The translations under genes were made by a program, and so were the position numbers. The notes under the pieces were generated by a model. That model saw only the letters and a list, made by a program, of their open reading frames with translations, made no database searches and was not told where the DNA came from. Source: Cytobacillus gottheilii (GTDB lineage: Bacteria > Bacillota > Bacilli > Bacillales > Cytobacillaceae). Taken from it: DNA of 64,000 bases. Each line of letters begins with the position of its first letter. The first letter of the stretch is position 1. The DNA is taken from the NCBI RefSeq assembly GCF_001636345.1, contig NZ_KV440945.1, forward strand, positions 2,147,631 through 2,211,630, given 5' to 3'. This document shows positions 1-7,846 of this stretch, one piece after another.

Positions 1-1
1 T

Positions 2-436
2 GGGTTTATGAAAACCCTAGTAGGTGCAGCAGGAGTATTTGCTGTATCTTCCCTGCCATGGGGAGCAGTTGCAGCAAAAGAGCTGATGGGATTAGGAGAG
101 AAAGAGTATCCTCATAAAAAAATTGCTGATCTGAACAACCTGCCTATTGGTGATGCGGTAGAGTTTAAATTTCCAGGAGAACATGATGACGCGATCCTCA
201 TCAGACTAGGTGAAGAAAAATTTGTTGCTTATCAAAATGCCTGTACCCATTTAAGATGTCCAGTATTTTGGGTCAAAGAGCAGGGAGAAATGGTATGTCC
301 TTGTCATCATGGCAAATTTGATGTGGAAACTGGTGCACCTACAGCAGGACCGCCAAGGCGGCCGCTTCCTGAAATACAAGTAGAAGTAAATCAAGGTGCT
401 GTATATGCAGTAAGGGTGAAGAGATATGAAGCGTAG
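2..436 (+). CDS. Rieske [2Fe-2S] protein, 5'-truncated by window edge
   Basis: An electron-transfer protein carrying a Rieske iron-sulfur cluster. Counting from the ATG at 8, the cluster motifs are CTHLRC (C79, H81) and CPCHHG (C97, H100); C84 and C99 are the expected disulfide pair. The in-frame codons before that ATG read Gly-Phe, so the N-terminus reads ...GFMKTLVGAAG. That is the end of a twin-arginine signal (RRxFLK type), and the two arginines would lie just outside the window. The ATG at 8 is therefore probably internal. The protein would be exported folded and act outside the membrane. It overlaps the next gene by 11 bases and stands upstream of narK, so a role in nitrate respiration is inferred from context only. 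Confidence 0.85.
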   Translation, partial: GFMKTLVGAAGVFAVSSLPWGAVAAKELMGLGEKEYPHKKIADLNNLPIGDAVEFKFPGEHDDAILIRLGEEKFVAYQNACTHLRCPVFWVKEQGEMVCPCHHGKFDVETGAPTAGPPRRPLPEIQVEVNQGAVYAVRVKRYEA

Positions 437-611
437 TTATATTGGCGTTCTTCTCCTCAGTGCTGTCTTGTTTTTAAATATTATTTTCACTCAATATATG
501 GTGCATCAATATTTTTATGAAAATTATGTAAACACATTGATCTTTTGCGGCTTAAATATCGTCATGTTCCCTATAGCTTTCTTTCTCTATAAAAAAACAA
601 AAAAGGCGTGA
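426..611 (+). CDS. small two-helix membrane protein
   Basis: A 61-residue protein with two hydrophobic stretches (about residues 6-25 and 36-54) and a lysine-rich C-terminus, as in a small integral membrane protein with cytoplasmic tail. It starts inside the end of the Rieske gene and its stop overlaps the GTG of the next gene, so the three are translationally coupled. It could anchor or assemble a Rieske-containing redox complex; that is inference from position. I do not recognise a named family. Confidence 0.65.
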   Translation: MKRSYIGVLLLSAVLFLNIIFTQYMVHQYFYENYVNTLIFCGLNIVMFPIAFFLYKKTKKA

Positions 612-928
612 GTGCTATGAATAGTGAAACATATATCGATTTTTGTTTTATAAGAGAAAGCAGTGGAAGTTTCAAAGAGGAAATTGATCAGCTGCTACGA
701 GAACTGTTCGCTAAAATTCGGCTGAACTGGTACTTAGACGTAAAACAAAAAGATGGCCTTGAGATCATCGTTGCGGAAATTAAAGGGATGAGCAAATGGC
801 AGTCCGAAGCTGAGCTGATACAGTTCATAGAGACAAATGCAAAAGAAGACTTCTGGACGTATCTGCAAGGATATAAAGCTTTTATCTATCCTCAAAGTAA
901 GGGAGGGAAAAGCTGTGGAGTCCGATAA
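608..928 (+). CDS. hypothetical protein in nitrate respiration cluster
   Basis: About 106 residues, acidic and soluble, with no signal peptide or membrane segment. The GTG at 608 overlaps the upstream stop codon as GTGA; an ATG three codons later (617) is an alternative start. I do not recognise the family. The coupled position between the membrane protein and narK suggests a cytoplasmic accessory protein for the reductase or its electron donor, possibly a maturation factor, but nothing in the sequence proves this. Confidence 0.6.
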   Translation: MSAMNSETYIDFCFIRESSGSFKEEIDQLLRELFAKIRLNWYLDVKQKDGLEIIVAEIKGMSKWQSEAELIQFIETNAKEDFWTYLQGYKAFIYPQSKGGKSCGVR

Positions 929-1196
929 AAAGAATAGCTTAAGCATGTTCATACATGAAGATGTAGAAATAGCCATTATCGATACAGATGGAGAGGATCA
1001 GGCACCCCTCTTAACAAAAAGAATTGAACGGATAGAAAATTGTCCTGATCACACTCATTTCAGAATGTATGTAAACCACCTTCAGTTTTTGGCCATTCCC
1101 ATGGAAGCACGATTTGAATGGAAGAATGACCGACTGGTCGCTACTGATGAAAACAGTCAGCTGCAATACTGCATTCGAAAAATAACGAATAACTGA
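915..1196 (+). CDS. hypothetical protein in nitrate respiration cluster
   Basis: About 93 residues. I chose the GTG at 915 because it follows a GGGAGGG ribosome binding site at about 901-906; the longer open frame back to 837 lies inside the previous gene. The start overlaps the previous stop by 14 bases. The sequence is hydrophilic, without cysteine clusters or membrane segments. The family is not recognised. Together with the preceding gene it forms a pair of unknown cytoplasmic proteins between a Rieske protein and NarK. Confidence 0.6.
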   Translation: MESDKKNSLSMFIHEDVEIAIIDTDGEDQAPLLTKRIERIENCPDHTHFRMYVNHLQFLAIPMEARFEWKNDRLVATDENSQLQYCIRKITNN

Positions 1197-1406
1197 GTGA
1201 TAGGAAATTCCGCTGCAGGCAGCTGATTGAAGTAAGTAAAGCCAATAAGCGTATAAGGGTATCTGTACATGCTTTAATGATGACTTTTTAATAGAAGGCA
1301 ATTTTAAAACTGTGACAGATCGTTTTTAAAGAATTGAATCAGTAATCTTTAACACACAGCAATGCCGAGTCGAATGAAAAGTATTGTAACAGGAAGGTGA
1401 AAAGAA

Positions 1407-2717
1407 ATGAAAACGAAAAGAATAAACGACTGGATGCCTGAAAATGAACAGTTTTGGCAAACACAAGGAAAAAAGCATGCTAAACGAAACTTATGGATTT
1501 CAGTTCCTTCTTTAATGATGGCTTTTATTGTATGGCAAATTTGGTCTGTTGTCGCTGTACAATTAAATGAAATAGGCTTCTCATTTACAGATGAGCAATT
1601 ATTTACTTTAGCAGCTGTACCCGGACTTGTAGGAGCAACATTACGCTTCTTCTACACATTTGCTGTCGGATCATTTGGAGGAAGAAACTGGACTATTATC
1701 TCTACAGCAGTCTTAGCTATTCCAGCGATCGGTATTGGTATGGCGGTTCAAAATCCTGAAACTCCATATTCAGTGATGCTATTACTGGCTGCACTATGCG
1801 GTCTTGGCGGAGGAAATTTCTCCTCTTCATCAGCAAATATAAGCTTTTTCTATCCTAAAAAAGAAAAAGGGACAGCATTAGGAATTAATGGCGGCTTAGG
1901 AAACATGGGTGTCTCAGTCGTACAATTTGTGACACCGCTTGTCATTGCCAGCGGAGCATTTGCCTTCTTTGGAGACAGCCAAACTTTAGCCAGTGGTGAA
2001 AAGGTATGGCTGCAAAATGCAGCATTTATCTGGGTCATCCCAATTGCAGTTTTAACGATTGCTGCTTATTTTGGAATGGATAATCTTCCAAATACAAAAC
2101 AATCAGTTGGTGCACAGTTTGTTGTATTGAAACGAAAGCATACTTGGATTATGACAATCCTTTATGTTGCAACATTTGGTTCATTTATTGGGTATTCTGC
2201 TGCATTCCCATTATTATTAAAATCACAATTCCCTGAACACATGGGGCTGGCATTCCTTGGTGCATTTTTAGCGGCAGCTGCACGACCGGTTGGAGGCTGG
2301 CTGTCAGATAAATTTGGAGGAGCATCCGTAACTGCTTGGGTATTCGTTGTCATGAGTGCTGGTGCAGGCGGAGTGATCTACTTTACTAAACAAGCTTCGT
2401 TTGCAGGATTTTTAACCGCTTTTCTAATCTTGTTTATTGCTGCAGGAATTGGTTCTGGCTCAACATTCCAGATGATACCTGGAATCTTCCCTGTAAAAGA
2501 AGCTGCTCCAGTATTAGGTATTACAGCTGCATTTGCGGCTTACGGCTCATATTTTATCCCGCAATTATTCGGCTGGTCTACTAAGTCAACTGGAACGCCT
2601 GTCAATGCATTATATATTTTCATAGTGATATATGTCATATCATTTATACTGAATTTCTTCTATTATCAGCGTAAAGCTAAGTTGAATACAACCTATCCTT
2701 TAAAGAAAGCTAACTAG
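1407..2717 (+). CDS. narK: nitrate/nitrite transporter (NNP family of MFS)
   Basis: A 436-residue protein with about 12 hydrophobic segments. It carries both nitrate/nitrite porter signatures: the glycine-rich GLGGGNFSSSSANISFFYP region near residue 135 and a second copy, AAGIGSGSTFQMIPGIFP, near residue 348. It would import nitrate and export nitrite across the cytoplasmic membrane. The ATG at 1407 follows AGGAAGGTGAAAAG. A stem-loop follows at 2734. The length matches bacillal NarK/NarT. The Nre-like sensor genes downstream fit a nitrate respiration role. Confidence 0.92.
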   Translation: MKTKRINDWMPENEQFWQTQGKKHAKRNLWISVPSLMMAFIVWQIWSVVAVQLNEIGFSFTDEQLFTLAAVPGLVGATLRFFYTFAVGSFGGRNWTIISTAVLAIPAIGIGMAVQNPETPYSVMLLLAALCGLGGGNFSSSSANISFFYPKKEKGTALGINGGLGNMGVSVVQFVTPLVIASGAFAFFGDSQTLASGEKVWLQNAAFIWVIPIAVLTIAAYFGMDNLPNTKQSVGAQFVVLKRKHTWIMTILYVATFGSFIGYSAAFPLLLKSQFPEHMGLAFLGAFLAAAARPVGGWLSDKFGGASVTAWVFVVMSAGAGGVIYFTKQASFAGFLTAFLILFIAAGIGSGSTFQMIPGIFPVKEAAPVLGITAAFAAYGSYFIPQLFGWSTKSTGTPVNALYIFIVIYVISFILNFFYYQRKAKLNTTYPLKKAN

Positions 2718-2733
2718 ATTTATAACCTGATTT

Positions 2734-2763
2734 GGCCTGCCTCGCACTTTCTGCGGGCAGGCC
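2734..2763 (+). terminator. stem-loop after narK
   Basis: GGCCTGCC (2734-2741) pairs with GGCAGGCC (2756-2763), with additional CGCA/TGCG pairing inside. It begins 16 bases after the narK stop. The T-run is poor (TTATGTC), so termination may be partial. Confidence 0.65.
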
Positions 2764-2830
2764 TTATGTCAATTATAGCTGGACTTAAAGGTCTGACTGA
2801 GTGCTGATGCTTGATCTTTGTAGTATGGAG

Positions 2831-2855
2831 TTTGCCAGCCGGCAAATTTTATTTT
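2831..2855 (+). terminator. short hairpin followed by T-rich tract upstream of the sensor kinase
   Basis: TTTGCC (2831-2836) and GGCAAA (2841-2846) form a 6-bp stem with loop AGCC, followed by TTTTATTTT. It could be a second terminator after narK or an operator for the kinase operon. No gene lies between it and the narK stem-loop. Confidence 0.45.
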
Positions 2856-2917
2856 CAATGAAAACCCTATAAACATACTGGTTAAATATTTTATACTTAT
2901 TGAAGGGAGTGTATTAA

Positions 2918-3556
2918 GTGGAAAAGGATACTGTAATCAGCCATTATATTATAGACTCACAAGAAGATGAAATTAAAAGGATTTCAAATGAATTACACGA
3001 AGGAGTAGGGCAGACGCTATATAGTGTATTTACGGGACTGGAGTACCTGGAAGGCAGTATGCAGGAACCGGCAATGAAAAGTTATACTGCAGAAATACGG
3101 GAGCAGTTAAGTAAAACGATACAGGAGATTCGGCTGTTATCTCTTGAGCTGCATCCTCCGTCATTAGCCTCTTCAGGTATTACAGCCGCTCTTAAAAGTT
3201 ATTTAAAGTTATATACTTCAACCTATGGAATTATTACAGAATTAACATCTGCTGGCAATGAAAGAAGATTACTTGAAAAACAAAACATTATGTTATACCG
3301 TGTTTGTCAAGAAGCATTAGGAAACATAGCTAAATATGCAGATGCAAATCTTGTTCATATGAAATTGAATTGGGAAGCTGAGAAGGTAATAATCGAAATA
3401 AAAGACTTCGGCAAAGGCTTTGATATTCATACAGGTTTAGCTAAAAGATCAGGGTTAGCAGCTATGTGTGAAAGAATGGAGTTAATTGGGGGTACATGCT
3501 TAATCACTTCAGCAATTGGGAATGGAACACTTATTACGCTATCATTACCATACTAG
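2918..3556 (+). CDS. sensorless histidine kinase, NreB/NarX-like (HisKA_3 + HATPase)
   Basis: A 212-residue kinase. The dimerisation/phosphoacceptor helix has the HisKA_3 motif NELHEGVGQ (H27), followed by an HATPase domain with N-box QEALGNIAKYA (N135), DFGKGF (about 163-168), SGL (178-180) and GNGT (201-204). No PAS, GAF, membrane or cysteine-cluster sensor domain precedes the histidine, unlike Staphylococcus NreB. The GTG start at 2918 follows GAAGGGAGTG. It is the first gene of an operon with the response regulator, GAF protein and a second kinase, so it may form heterodimers with the PAS kinase or be gated by the GAF protein. Confidence 0.85.
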   Translation: MEKDTVISHYIIDSQEDEIKRISNELHEGVGQTLYSVFTGLEYLEGSMQEPAMKSYTAEIREQLSKTIQEIRLLSLELHPPSLASSGITAALKSYLKLYTSTYGIITELTSAGNERRLLEKQNIMLYRVCQEALGNIAKYADANLVHMKLNWEAEKVIIEIKDFGKGFDIHTGLAKRSGLAAMCERMELIGGTCLITSAIGNGTLITLSLPY

Positions 3557-3601
3557 AAAGAGGCAGCCTTATATGGGGAAATGGACAAAGGGGGAAATGA
3601 A

Positions 3602-4255
3602 ATGATTAAGATTTTGCTGTGCGATGATCATGCAGTAGTGAGAATGGGGTTAAAAATGCTATTAAATAATCACCCGGAGCTTGAGGTAATTGGGGAGGCA
3701 TCTGAAGGCAATGAAGCGATTGAAAAATCGCTGCAGCTTGAACCTAATGTAGTAGTTATGGATTTAAGTATGCCACACGGAAAAGATGGATTAAGTGCAA
3801 CAATTGAGCTGAAAAAGAAAAAACCGGAAATTTCAATTTTAATCCTAACAATGCATGATGACGAAGAATACTTGTTTAAAGCCATACAGGCTGGTGCATC
3901 TGGGTGTCTGTTAAAAAGTTCTCCGCATGATGAACTAATATCAGCCATTAGAAGTGTTGCTTCGGGTGAAGCTTATTTGCATCCTTCTGCAACAAAACGA
4001 TTAATGGAAGAATACCTAAATACAGTAAGAAGCGGAGATTCTGATCATTTTGAACTGCTGTCAGATCGGGAGAAGGAAGTTTTAACGTTAATAGCCAAAG
4101 GATTCTCTAATAAAGAAATCGCCGAACAGCTTTTTATTTCTGTTAAAACGGTTGAAACACATAAAAGTAATGTAATGGAAAAGCTGAAGATGAAAACACG
4201 GCCAGAGCTTGTTCAGTTTGCATTAAAAAAAGGACTGCTGGGCTATGGTATATAG
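3602..4255 (+). CDS. nreC: response regulator, NarL/FixJ type (NreC-like)
   Basis: A two-component response regulator of 217 residues. The receiver domain has acidic D8/D9, phosphoacceptor D54 (VVMDLSMP) and K105. A LuxR-type helix-turn-helix occupies about residues 150-214 (LLSDREKEVLTLIAKGFSNKEIA). I chose the ATG at 3602 because AAAGGGGGAAATGA stands just upstream; an in-frame ATG at 3581 lacks a site. It would be phosphorylated by one or both neighbouring HisKA_3 kinases and, by analogy with NreC, activate nitrate reductase and narK genes. Confidence 0.8.
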   Translation: MIKILLCDDHAVVRMGLKMLLNNHPELEVIGEASEGNEAIEKSLQLEPNVVVMDLSMPHGKDGLSATIELKKKKPEISILILTMHDDEEYLFKAIQAGASGCLLKSSPHDELISAIRSVASGEAYLHPSATKRLMEEYLNTVRSGDSDHFELLSDREKEVLTLIAKGFSNKEIAEQLFISVKTVETHKSNVMEKLKMKTRPELVQFALKKGLLGYGI

Positions 4256-4270
4256 GAGGATGGCCTAGTA

Positions 4271-4705
4271 ATGGAAAACCAGATGATTCTTCAAATGTTA
4301 CACGATCTGCTAGTTGATGTACCATGTGAATTTGGGGCCATTGCGATTCAGATTCCAAAGGGTTCAGATGTTAAATGGAAGCATGCTGCCGGAAATTTGA
4401 ACGACAAGTATAAAAGAATTACCCTGCGTTATGGAAAAGGGATTGCTGGTAGAGTCATTTCAACTGGGACTCCCATTCACCTAGATCGTTTTCCGGATAA
4501 TATAATTGGCAGAGACTTAGAGTATCCAATTATGCTTGCTGAGAAGCTAATCAGCGCTTACGCAGTTCCGATTCTTTTAAACGGCAGTGCAAAAGGAGTG
4601 CTGCTAGTCGGACGCCGTGTGAAAAAACCGTTCCAGCTTCATGAACAAAAGGCTGTAAGAGATTACACAACCAAGCTCGAAAAGGTGGTATTCAGCCATG
4701 ATTAG
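4271..4705 (+). CDS. nreA: GAF-domain nitrate sensor (NreA-like)
   Basis: A 144-residue protein that is essentially one GAF domain, with GKGIAGRVISTGTPIHL and the final strand YAVPILLNGSAKGVLLVG typical of the fold. In staphylococci NreA binds nitrate and modulates the NreB kinase. The context here, directly between the NreC-like regulator and a PAS-HisKA_3 kinase and next to narK, supports the same role. AGGAGG at about 4254-4260 precedes the ATG. Nitrate binding is inferred from family and context. Confidence 0.75.
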   Translation: MENQMILQMLHDLLVDVPCEFGAIAIQIPKGSDVKWKHAAGNLNDKYKRITLRYGKGIAGRVISTGTPIHLDRFPDNIIGRDLEYPIMLAEKLISAYAVPILLNGSAKGVLLVGRRVKKPFQLHEQKAVRDYTTKLEKVVFSHD

Positions 4706-4716
4706 GAGAGGTTCAG

Positions 4717-5814
4717 ATGAAGAATACAAATAACCCTCAGCAGCAGTATGCGTCAAAAAATGATAATAAAGCAGGATTACAGAGTAATCGGAATGCTGCT
4801 GTTGATCCGCTAAGAGAAGAAGCTTCCTATCATAAAGAGCTAAGTGATATGAAATTTGCTCTAGATGCCTCTTCCATCGTAGCTATAACTGATCGGAAAG
4901 GGAAAATTACATATGTTAACGATGAATTTTGCAGAATTTCTAAATATAACAGAAGCGAATTAATAGGTGCTGATCATCGGATTATCAATTCGGGTTATCA
5001 TCCGAAATCATTTTTTAAACAATTATGGGAAACGATTAATCAGGGGGAAGTTTGGAAAGGCGAAATAAAGAATAAATCCAAAGATGGAAGCAATTACTGG
5101 GTGGATACAACGATCGTTCCTTTCCTTGATGGTGATGAAAGGCCATATCAATTTTTAGCCATTCGCCATGAAATCACCAATCGCAAAAAAGCGGAAGAAG
5201 AAATCAAGAATATGATGACGCGGATGATTAACTTACAGGAAGACGAACGAAAAATCATTTCACGCGATCTTCATGATGGGGTAGGGCAAAATTTATATAG
5301 CCATATGATAACTATTAATCGCCTGCAAGCTGAATTGAACCATCCGCTTCTAGAACAGCTTTACACGGAAACAGCAGAAATAATTGAAGAGCTGAGAGAT
5401 ATTTCAAGAGAGCTGCGGCCGTCTGTTCTGGATGATTTAGGTTTATTGCCTGCCATCCGTTCTTATTTGCATCGATTTTCCCAATACCATCAAATAGATG
5501 TGCAATTTACGAGTAATTTAAATGAGCGCCTCAGCACAGATAAAGAATTGACCATTTATAGAATCATCCAGGAAGCATTAACGAATATCCGTAAATATGC
5601 AGGGACAAACGAAGCCTTTGTTACCATCCGCGAACATGATCATGAAATTAGAGTAGTAATTGAAGATTATGGTGCTGGGTTTGATTACGAAGAAATTCAG
5701 AAGGGTGTCGGGCTTTTTAGTATGGAGGAGAGAGCAAAAGTGGAAGGCGGCTCTTTGGATATCCTTTCTGAAAAAGGTCGCGGAACAAGGGTAGTATTGG
5801 TTATGCCCATATAA
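4717..5814 (+). CDS. PAS-domain sensor histidine kinase (NreB-like, HisKA_3)
   Basis: A 365-residue soluble kinase: a polar tail (1-40), a PAS domain (about 43-150, with NDEFCRISKYNRSELIG and a PAC region ending FLAIRHEITNRKKAE), a HisKA_3 helix (SRDLHDGVGQN, H186) and an HATPase domain (QEALTNIRKYA, DYGAGF, GVGLFSM, GRGTRV). The whole protein has a single cysteine (C72), so the four-cysteine oxygen-sensing [4Fe-4S] site of Staphylococcus NreB is absent; the PAS domain must sense something else, perhaps through a flavin or haem. AGGAGAGG precedes the ATG. Last gene of the operon, followed by a strong terminator. Confidence 0.85.
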   Translation: MKNTNNPQQQYASKNDNKAGLQSNRNAAVDPLREEASYHKELSDMKFALDASSIVAITDRKGKITYVNDEFCRISKYNRSELIGADHRIINSGYHPKSFFKQLWETINQGEVWKGEIKNKSKDGSNYWVDTTIVPFLDGDERPYQFLAIRHEITNRKKAEEEIKNMMTRMINLQEDERKIISRDLHDGVGQNLYSHMITINRLQAELNHPLLEQLYTETAEIIEELRDISRELRPSVLDDLGLLPAIRSYLHRFSQYHQIDVQFTSNLNERLSTDKELTIYRIIQEALTNIRKYAGTNEAFVTIREHDHEIRVVIEDYGAGFDYEEIQKGVGLFSMEERAKVEGGSLDILSEKGRGTRVVLVMPI

Positions 5815-5821
5815 AATAAAA

Positions 5822-5866
5822 AAACACAAAAACTCTGCCGTACAGCTGGCAAGAGTTTTTGTGTTT
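5822..5866. terminator. strong bidirectional terminator between the nre-like operon and chrA
   Basis: AAACACAAAAACTCTGCC (5822-5839) and GGCAAGAGTTTTTGTGTTT (5848-5866) form a long stem with A- and T-rich flanks on both sides. It serves the convergent sensor kinase and chrA genes. Confidence 0.9.
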
Positions 5867-5912
5867 AAATTAAACAGTAAACATCTGTTAATTAAGAGAA
5901 CTGCTGAAAGTT

Positions 5913-7091
5913 CTACAGCATGTGCATCAATGCTCCAGCTGCAGCACCAGTAACAACGACAATCCAAGGCGGGAGCTTCCAATAATTGAGCATAAAGAAT
6001 AAAATGGCAGCTAATGAAAAATCGGCTGCAGTATGAATGGTGCTCGTCCAAATTGGATCATATAACGCTGCAATTAATATGCCGACAACTGCTGCATTCA
6101 CCCCATATAAGGCTGCTTTCATATTTTTGTTTTTGCTGATCTGCTGCCAAAAAGGCAATGTTCCTGCAATGAGCAAAAAAGCAGGCAAAAAGATAGCAAA
6201 AGTCGCTAATAATCCACCCTGCCAGCCATTAATGATTGTTCCGAGGTAAGCTGCGAACGTAAATAGCGGACCCGGAACAGCCTGTGCGGCACCATAACCT
6301 GCAAGGAATGCTTCTTCAGAAAGAAAACCGCTAGGAACAAATTCCATTTCTAAAAGCGGAAGAACCACATGTCCACCCCCAAAAACAAGGGCGCCAGAAC
6401 GATAAAATCGATCAAATACGGTGATCCATTCTGCTGTGAAAATTTGATTTATGATTGGCAGTAAAACCAATATAGCAAAGAACATGACGAGAGAGAGCAA
6501 AGCGAATTTCTTAGAAACAGGCACATGAAGACTTGTTTCTTTATGCTCCGTCACGTTTTTATAAACGAAGAAGCCAATGATTCCAGCTATAATGATAATT
6601 AAAATTTGTGTCATTGTAGTTTGCCATAAAACCGCTGTGACAACTGCCAGCAGGGTAATCGTTTTTCTTGGGAAATCTGGCGCAAGATTTTTAGCCATCC
6701 CCATTACAGCCTGAGCAACAACGGCAACTGCAACAATTTTCAATCCTTGAATCCAGCCTAAATCAAACTGATTAAAGCTTTGCAATGTTAGCGCAAATAG
6801 TATAAGTGCCAAAACAGATGGAAAGGTAAACCCAATAAACGATATAATACCTCCAAGCCAACCGGCCCGTACCATCCCGATTCCAATGCCTACTTGGCTG
6901 CTTGCTGGCCCAGGTATAAACTGACATAATGCCACAAGCTGAGCATAGCTATCCTCATCCATCCATTTTCGTTTAATGACATATTCATCTCTAAAATAGC
7001 CAAGGTGCGCAATTGGACCTCCGAATGAAGTTAGCCCTAATTTGGTTGACACAAGCAGGATTTCCCATAAGCTTGCCAATTTGTTTTTCAA
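5913..7091 (-). CDS. chrA: chromate transporter, long-chain ChrA
   Basis: A 392-residue membrane protein of the CHR family. It has the two homologous halves of long-chain ChrA: GLTSFGGPIAHLGYFRDEYV and CQFIPGPASSQVGIGIG in the N-half, and FGGGHVVLPLLEMEFV with GYGAAQAVPGPLFTFAAYLG in the C-half. It would export chromate from the cytoplasm. The start is a TTG at 7091 preceded by AAGGAGTGGAGATGA. It begins 13 bases after the padR stop, so the two are cotranscribed and the PadR protein probably controls it. Confidence 0.9.
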   Translation of the reverse strand: MKNKLASLWEILLVSTKLGLTSFGGPIAHLGYFRDEYVIKRKWMDEDSYAQLVALCQFIPGPASSQVGIGIGMVRAGWLGGIISFIGFTFPSVLALILFALTLQSFNQFDLGWIQGLKIVAVAVVAQAVMGMAKNLAPDFPRKTITLLAVVTAVLWQTTMTQILIIIIAGIIGFFVYKNVTEHKETSLHVPVSKKFALLSLVMFFAILVLLPIINQIFTAEWITVFDRFYRSGALVFGGGHVVLPLLEMEFVPSGFLSEEAFLAGYGAAQAVPGPLFTFAAYLGTIINGWQGGLLATFAIFLPAFLLIAGTLPFWQQISKNKNMKAALYGVNAAVVGILIAALYDPIWTSTIHTAADFSLAAILFFMLNYWKLPPWIVVVTGAAAGALMHML

Positions 7092-7104
7092 TCATCTCCA
7101 CTCC

Positions 7105-7416
7105 TTAAGAATCTTTTATTTCTTTAAATAGTTCAAAAGCTTTCTTTCTTGCTTCCAGTAAAACCTCTTTTCCTTTTTCGGTTGTACGATAATACTTTCT
7201 AATCTTTCCCTCCACTTTTTGCTTTTCCTGAAGAAGCAGGCCATCATTTGTCATGGAATGCAGAATGGGATAAATGGTACCGGCACTCATTGAATATCCG
7301 TGTTCCTTTAATTCATCTAACATCCATAGACCATAAATGGGCTCTTCATCAGCATGATGCAGAATGTGAATTTGGATAAAGCCTAAAAACAGTTTTCTAA
7401 GTACACGATCTTCCAA
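7105..7416 (-). CDS. PadR family transcriptional regulator
   Basis: About 103 residues with the PadR winged-helix domain (LGFIQIHILHHADEEPIYG, SMSAGTIYPILHSMTNDGLL, and GKIRKYYRTTEKGKEVL for wing and helix). I chose the TTG at 7416, which follows AGAAAGGAAG; an upstream in-frame TTG at 7449 would place the start inside the operator and lacks a site. It probably represses its own promoter and chrA. A 30-bp imperfect palindrome just upstream (7436-7465) is the likely binding site. Confidence 0.85.
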   Translation of the reverse strand: MEDRVLRKLFLGFIQIHILHHADEEPIYGLWMLDELKEHGYSMSAGTIYPILHSMTNDGLLLQEKQKVEGKIRKYYRTTEKGKEVLLEARKKAFELFKEIKDS

Positions 7417-7435
7417 TAAGACCACTTCCTTTCTG

Positions 7436-7465
7436 TTATCGAAAAGCAATATTGGAAATCGATAA
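7436..7465. promoter_or_regulatory. palindromic operator of padR-chrA
   Basis: Perfect outer arms TTATCGA (7436-7442) and TCGATAA (7459-7465) are centred on the same point as an inner perfect palindrome CAATATTG (7447-7454). 22 of 30 bases are symmetric. It starts 4 bases downstream of the -10 element, covering the transcription start, as expected for a repressor site. Confidence 0.7.
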
Positions 7466-7469
7466 TGTA

Positions 7470-7498
7470 AGTATATATTGGGCGTCTACTGAAATCAA
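7470..7498 (-). promoter_or_regulatory. sigma-A promoter of padR-chrA
   Basis: On the minus strand, -35 TTGATT (7498-7493), a 17-base spacer and -10 TATACT (7475-7470). The start point would fall near 7463, within the palindrome. Confidence 0.7.
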
Positions 7499-7595
7499 AC
7501 AAAATCATGGCGTATAAGGGCATAAAACGTTTATAAATTTAATGATTTTGCTGGAGGTTCTATTTAAGGATAAGAGACAGATAAAAATGAACAAC

Positions 7596-7624
7596 AAAAA
7601 AACACCGATCTACTTCAGTGTTTT
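7596..7624 (-). terminator. weak terminator of the small-gene pair
   Basis: On the minus strand AAAACAC (7624-7618) pairs with GTGTTTT (7605-7599), running into more Ts. It lies about 60 bases past the stop of the 45-residue gene. The stem is only 7 bp and A/T-rich. Confidence 0.45.
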
Positions 7625-7684
7625 ATATGTGTTCATATTGAATTACCTCTGAAAAATTTCTATTCTTTATTTTAAGGAACAGGT

Positions 7685-7822
7685 TTAGCTGTTTTGCACC
7701 CTCCTGATTAATTCATATGCATTGTCTCCGGCCATTTCCGCTAAGTTCTCCCAAATCCTATCCCGTAAAAGGTCAAGTTCAATGATTTTTTTAGCGAGTT
7801 CAAGTGCATCATGACTTTCCAT
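7685..7822 (-). CDS. very small acidic protein (45 aa)
   Basis: Reads MESHDALELAKKIIELDLL, then RDRIWENLAEMAGDNAYELI and RRVQNS. Mostly predicted helix, no membrane segment. The ATG at 7822 follows GGGAGG with a 10-base gap. It begins 24 bases after the upstream 50-residue gene. I do not recognise a named family. In B. subtilis the gene pair divergent from tnrA is ykzB-ykoL, under TnrA control; this pair occupies the same position, but I cannot assert homology for this protein. Confidence 0.65.
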   Translation of the reverse strand: MESHDALELAKKIIELDLLRDRIWENLAEMAGDNAYELIRRVQNS

Positions 7823-7846
7823 CTTTTCATTTCCTCCCTGTAACGA

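Noticed and set aside
1197-1406. FNR site upstream of narK
   Set aside because: A TGTGA half-site occurs at about 1312, but the second half does not match TCACA at the correct spacing.
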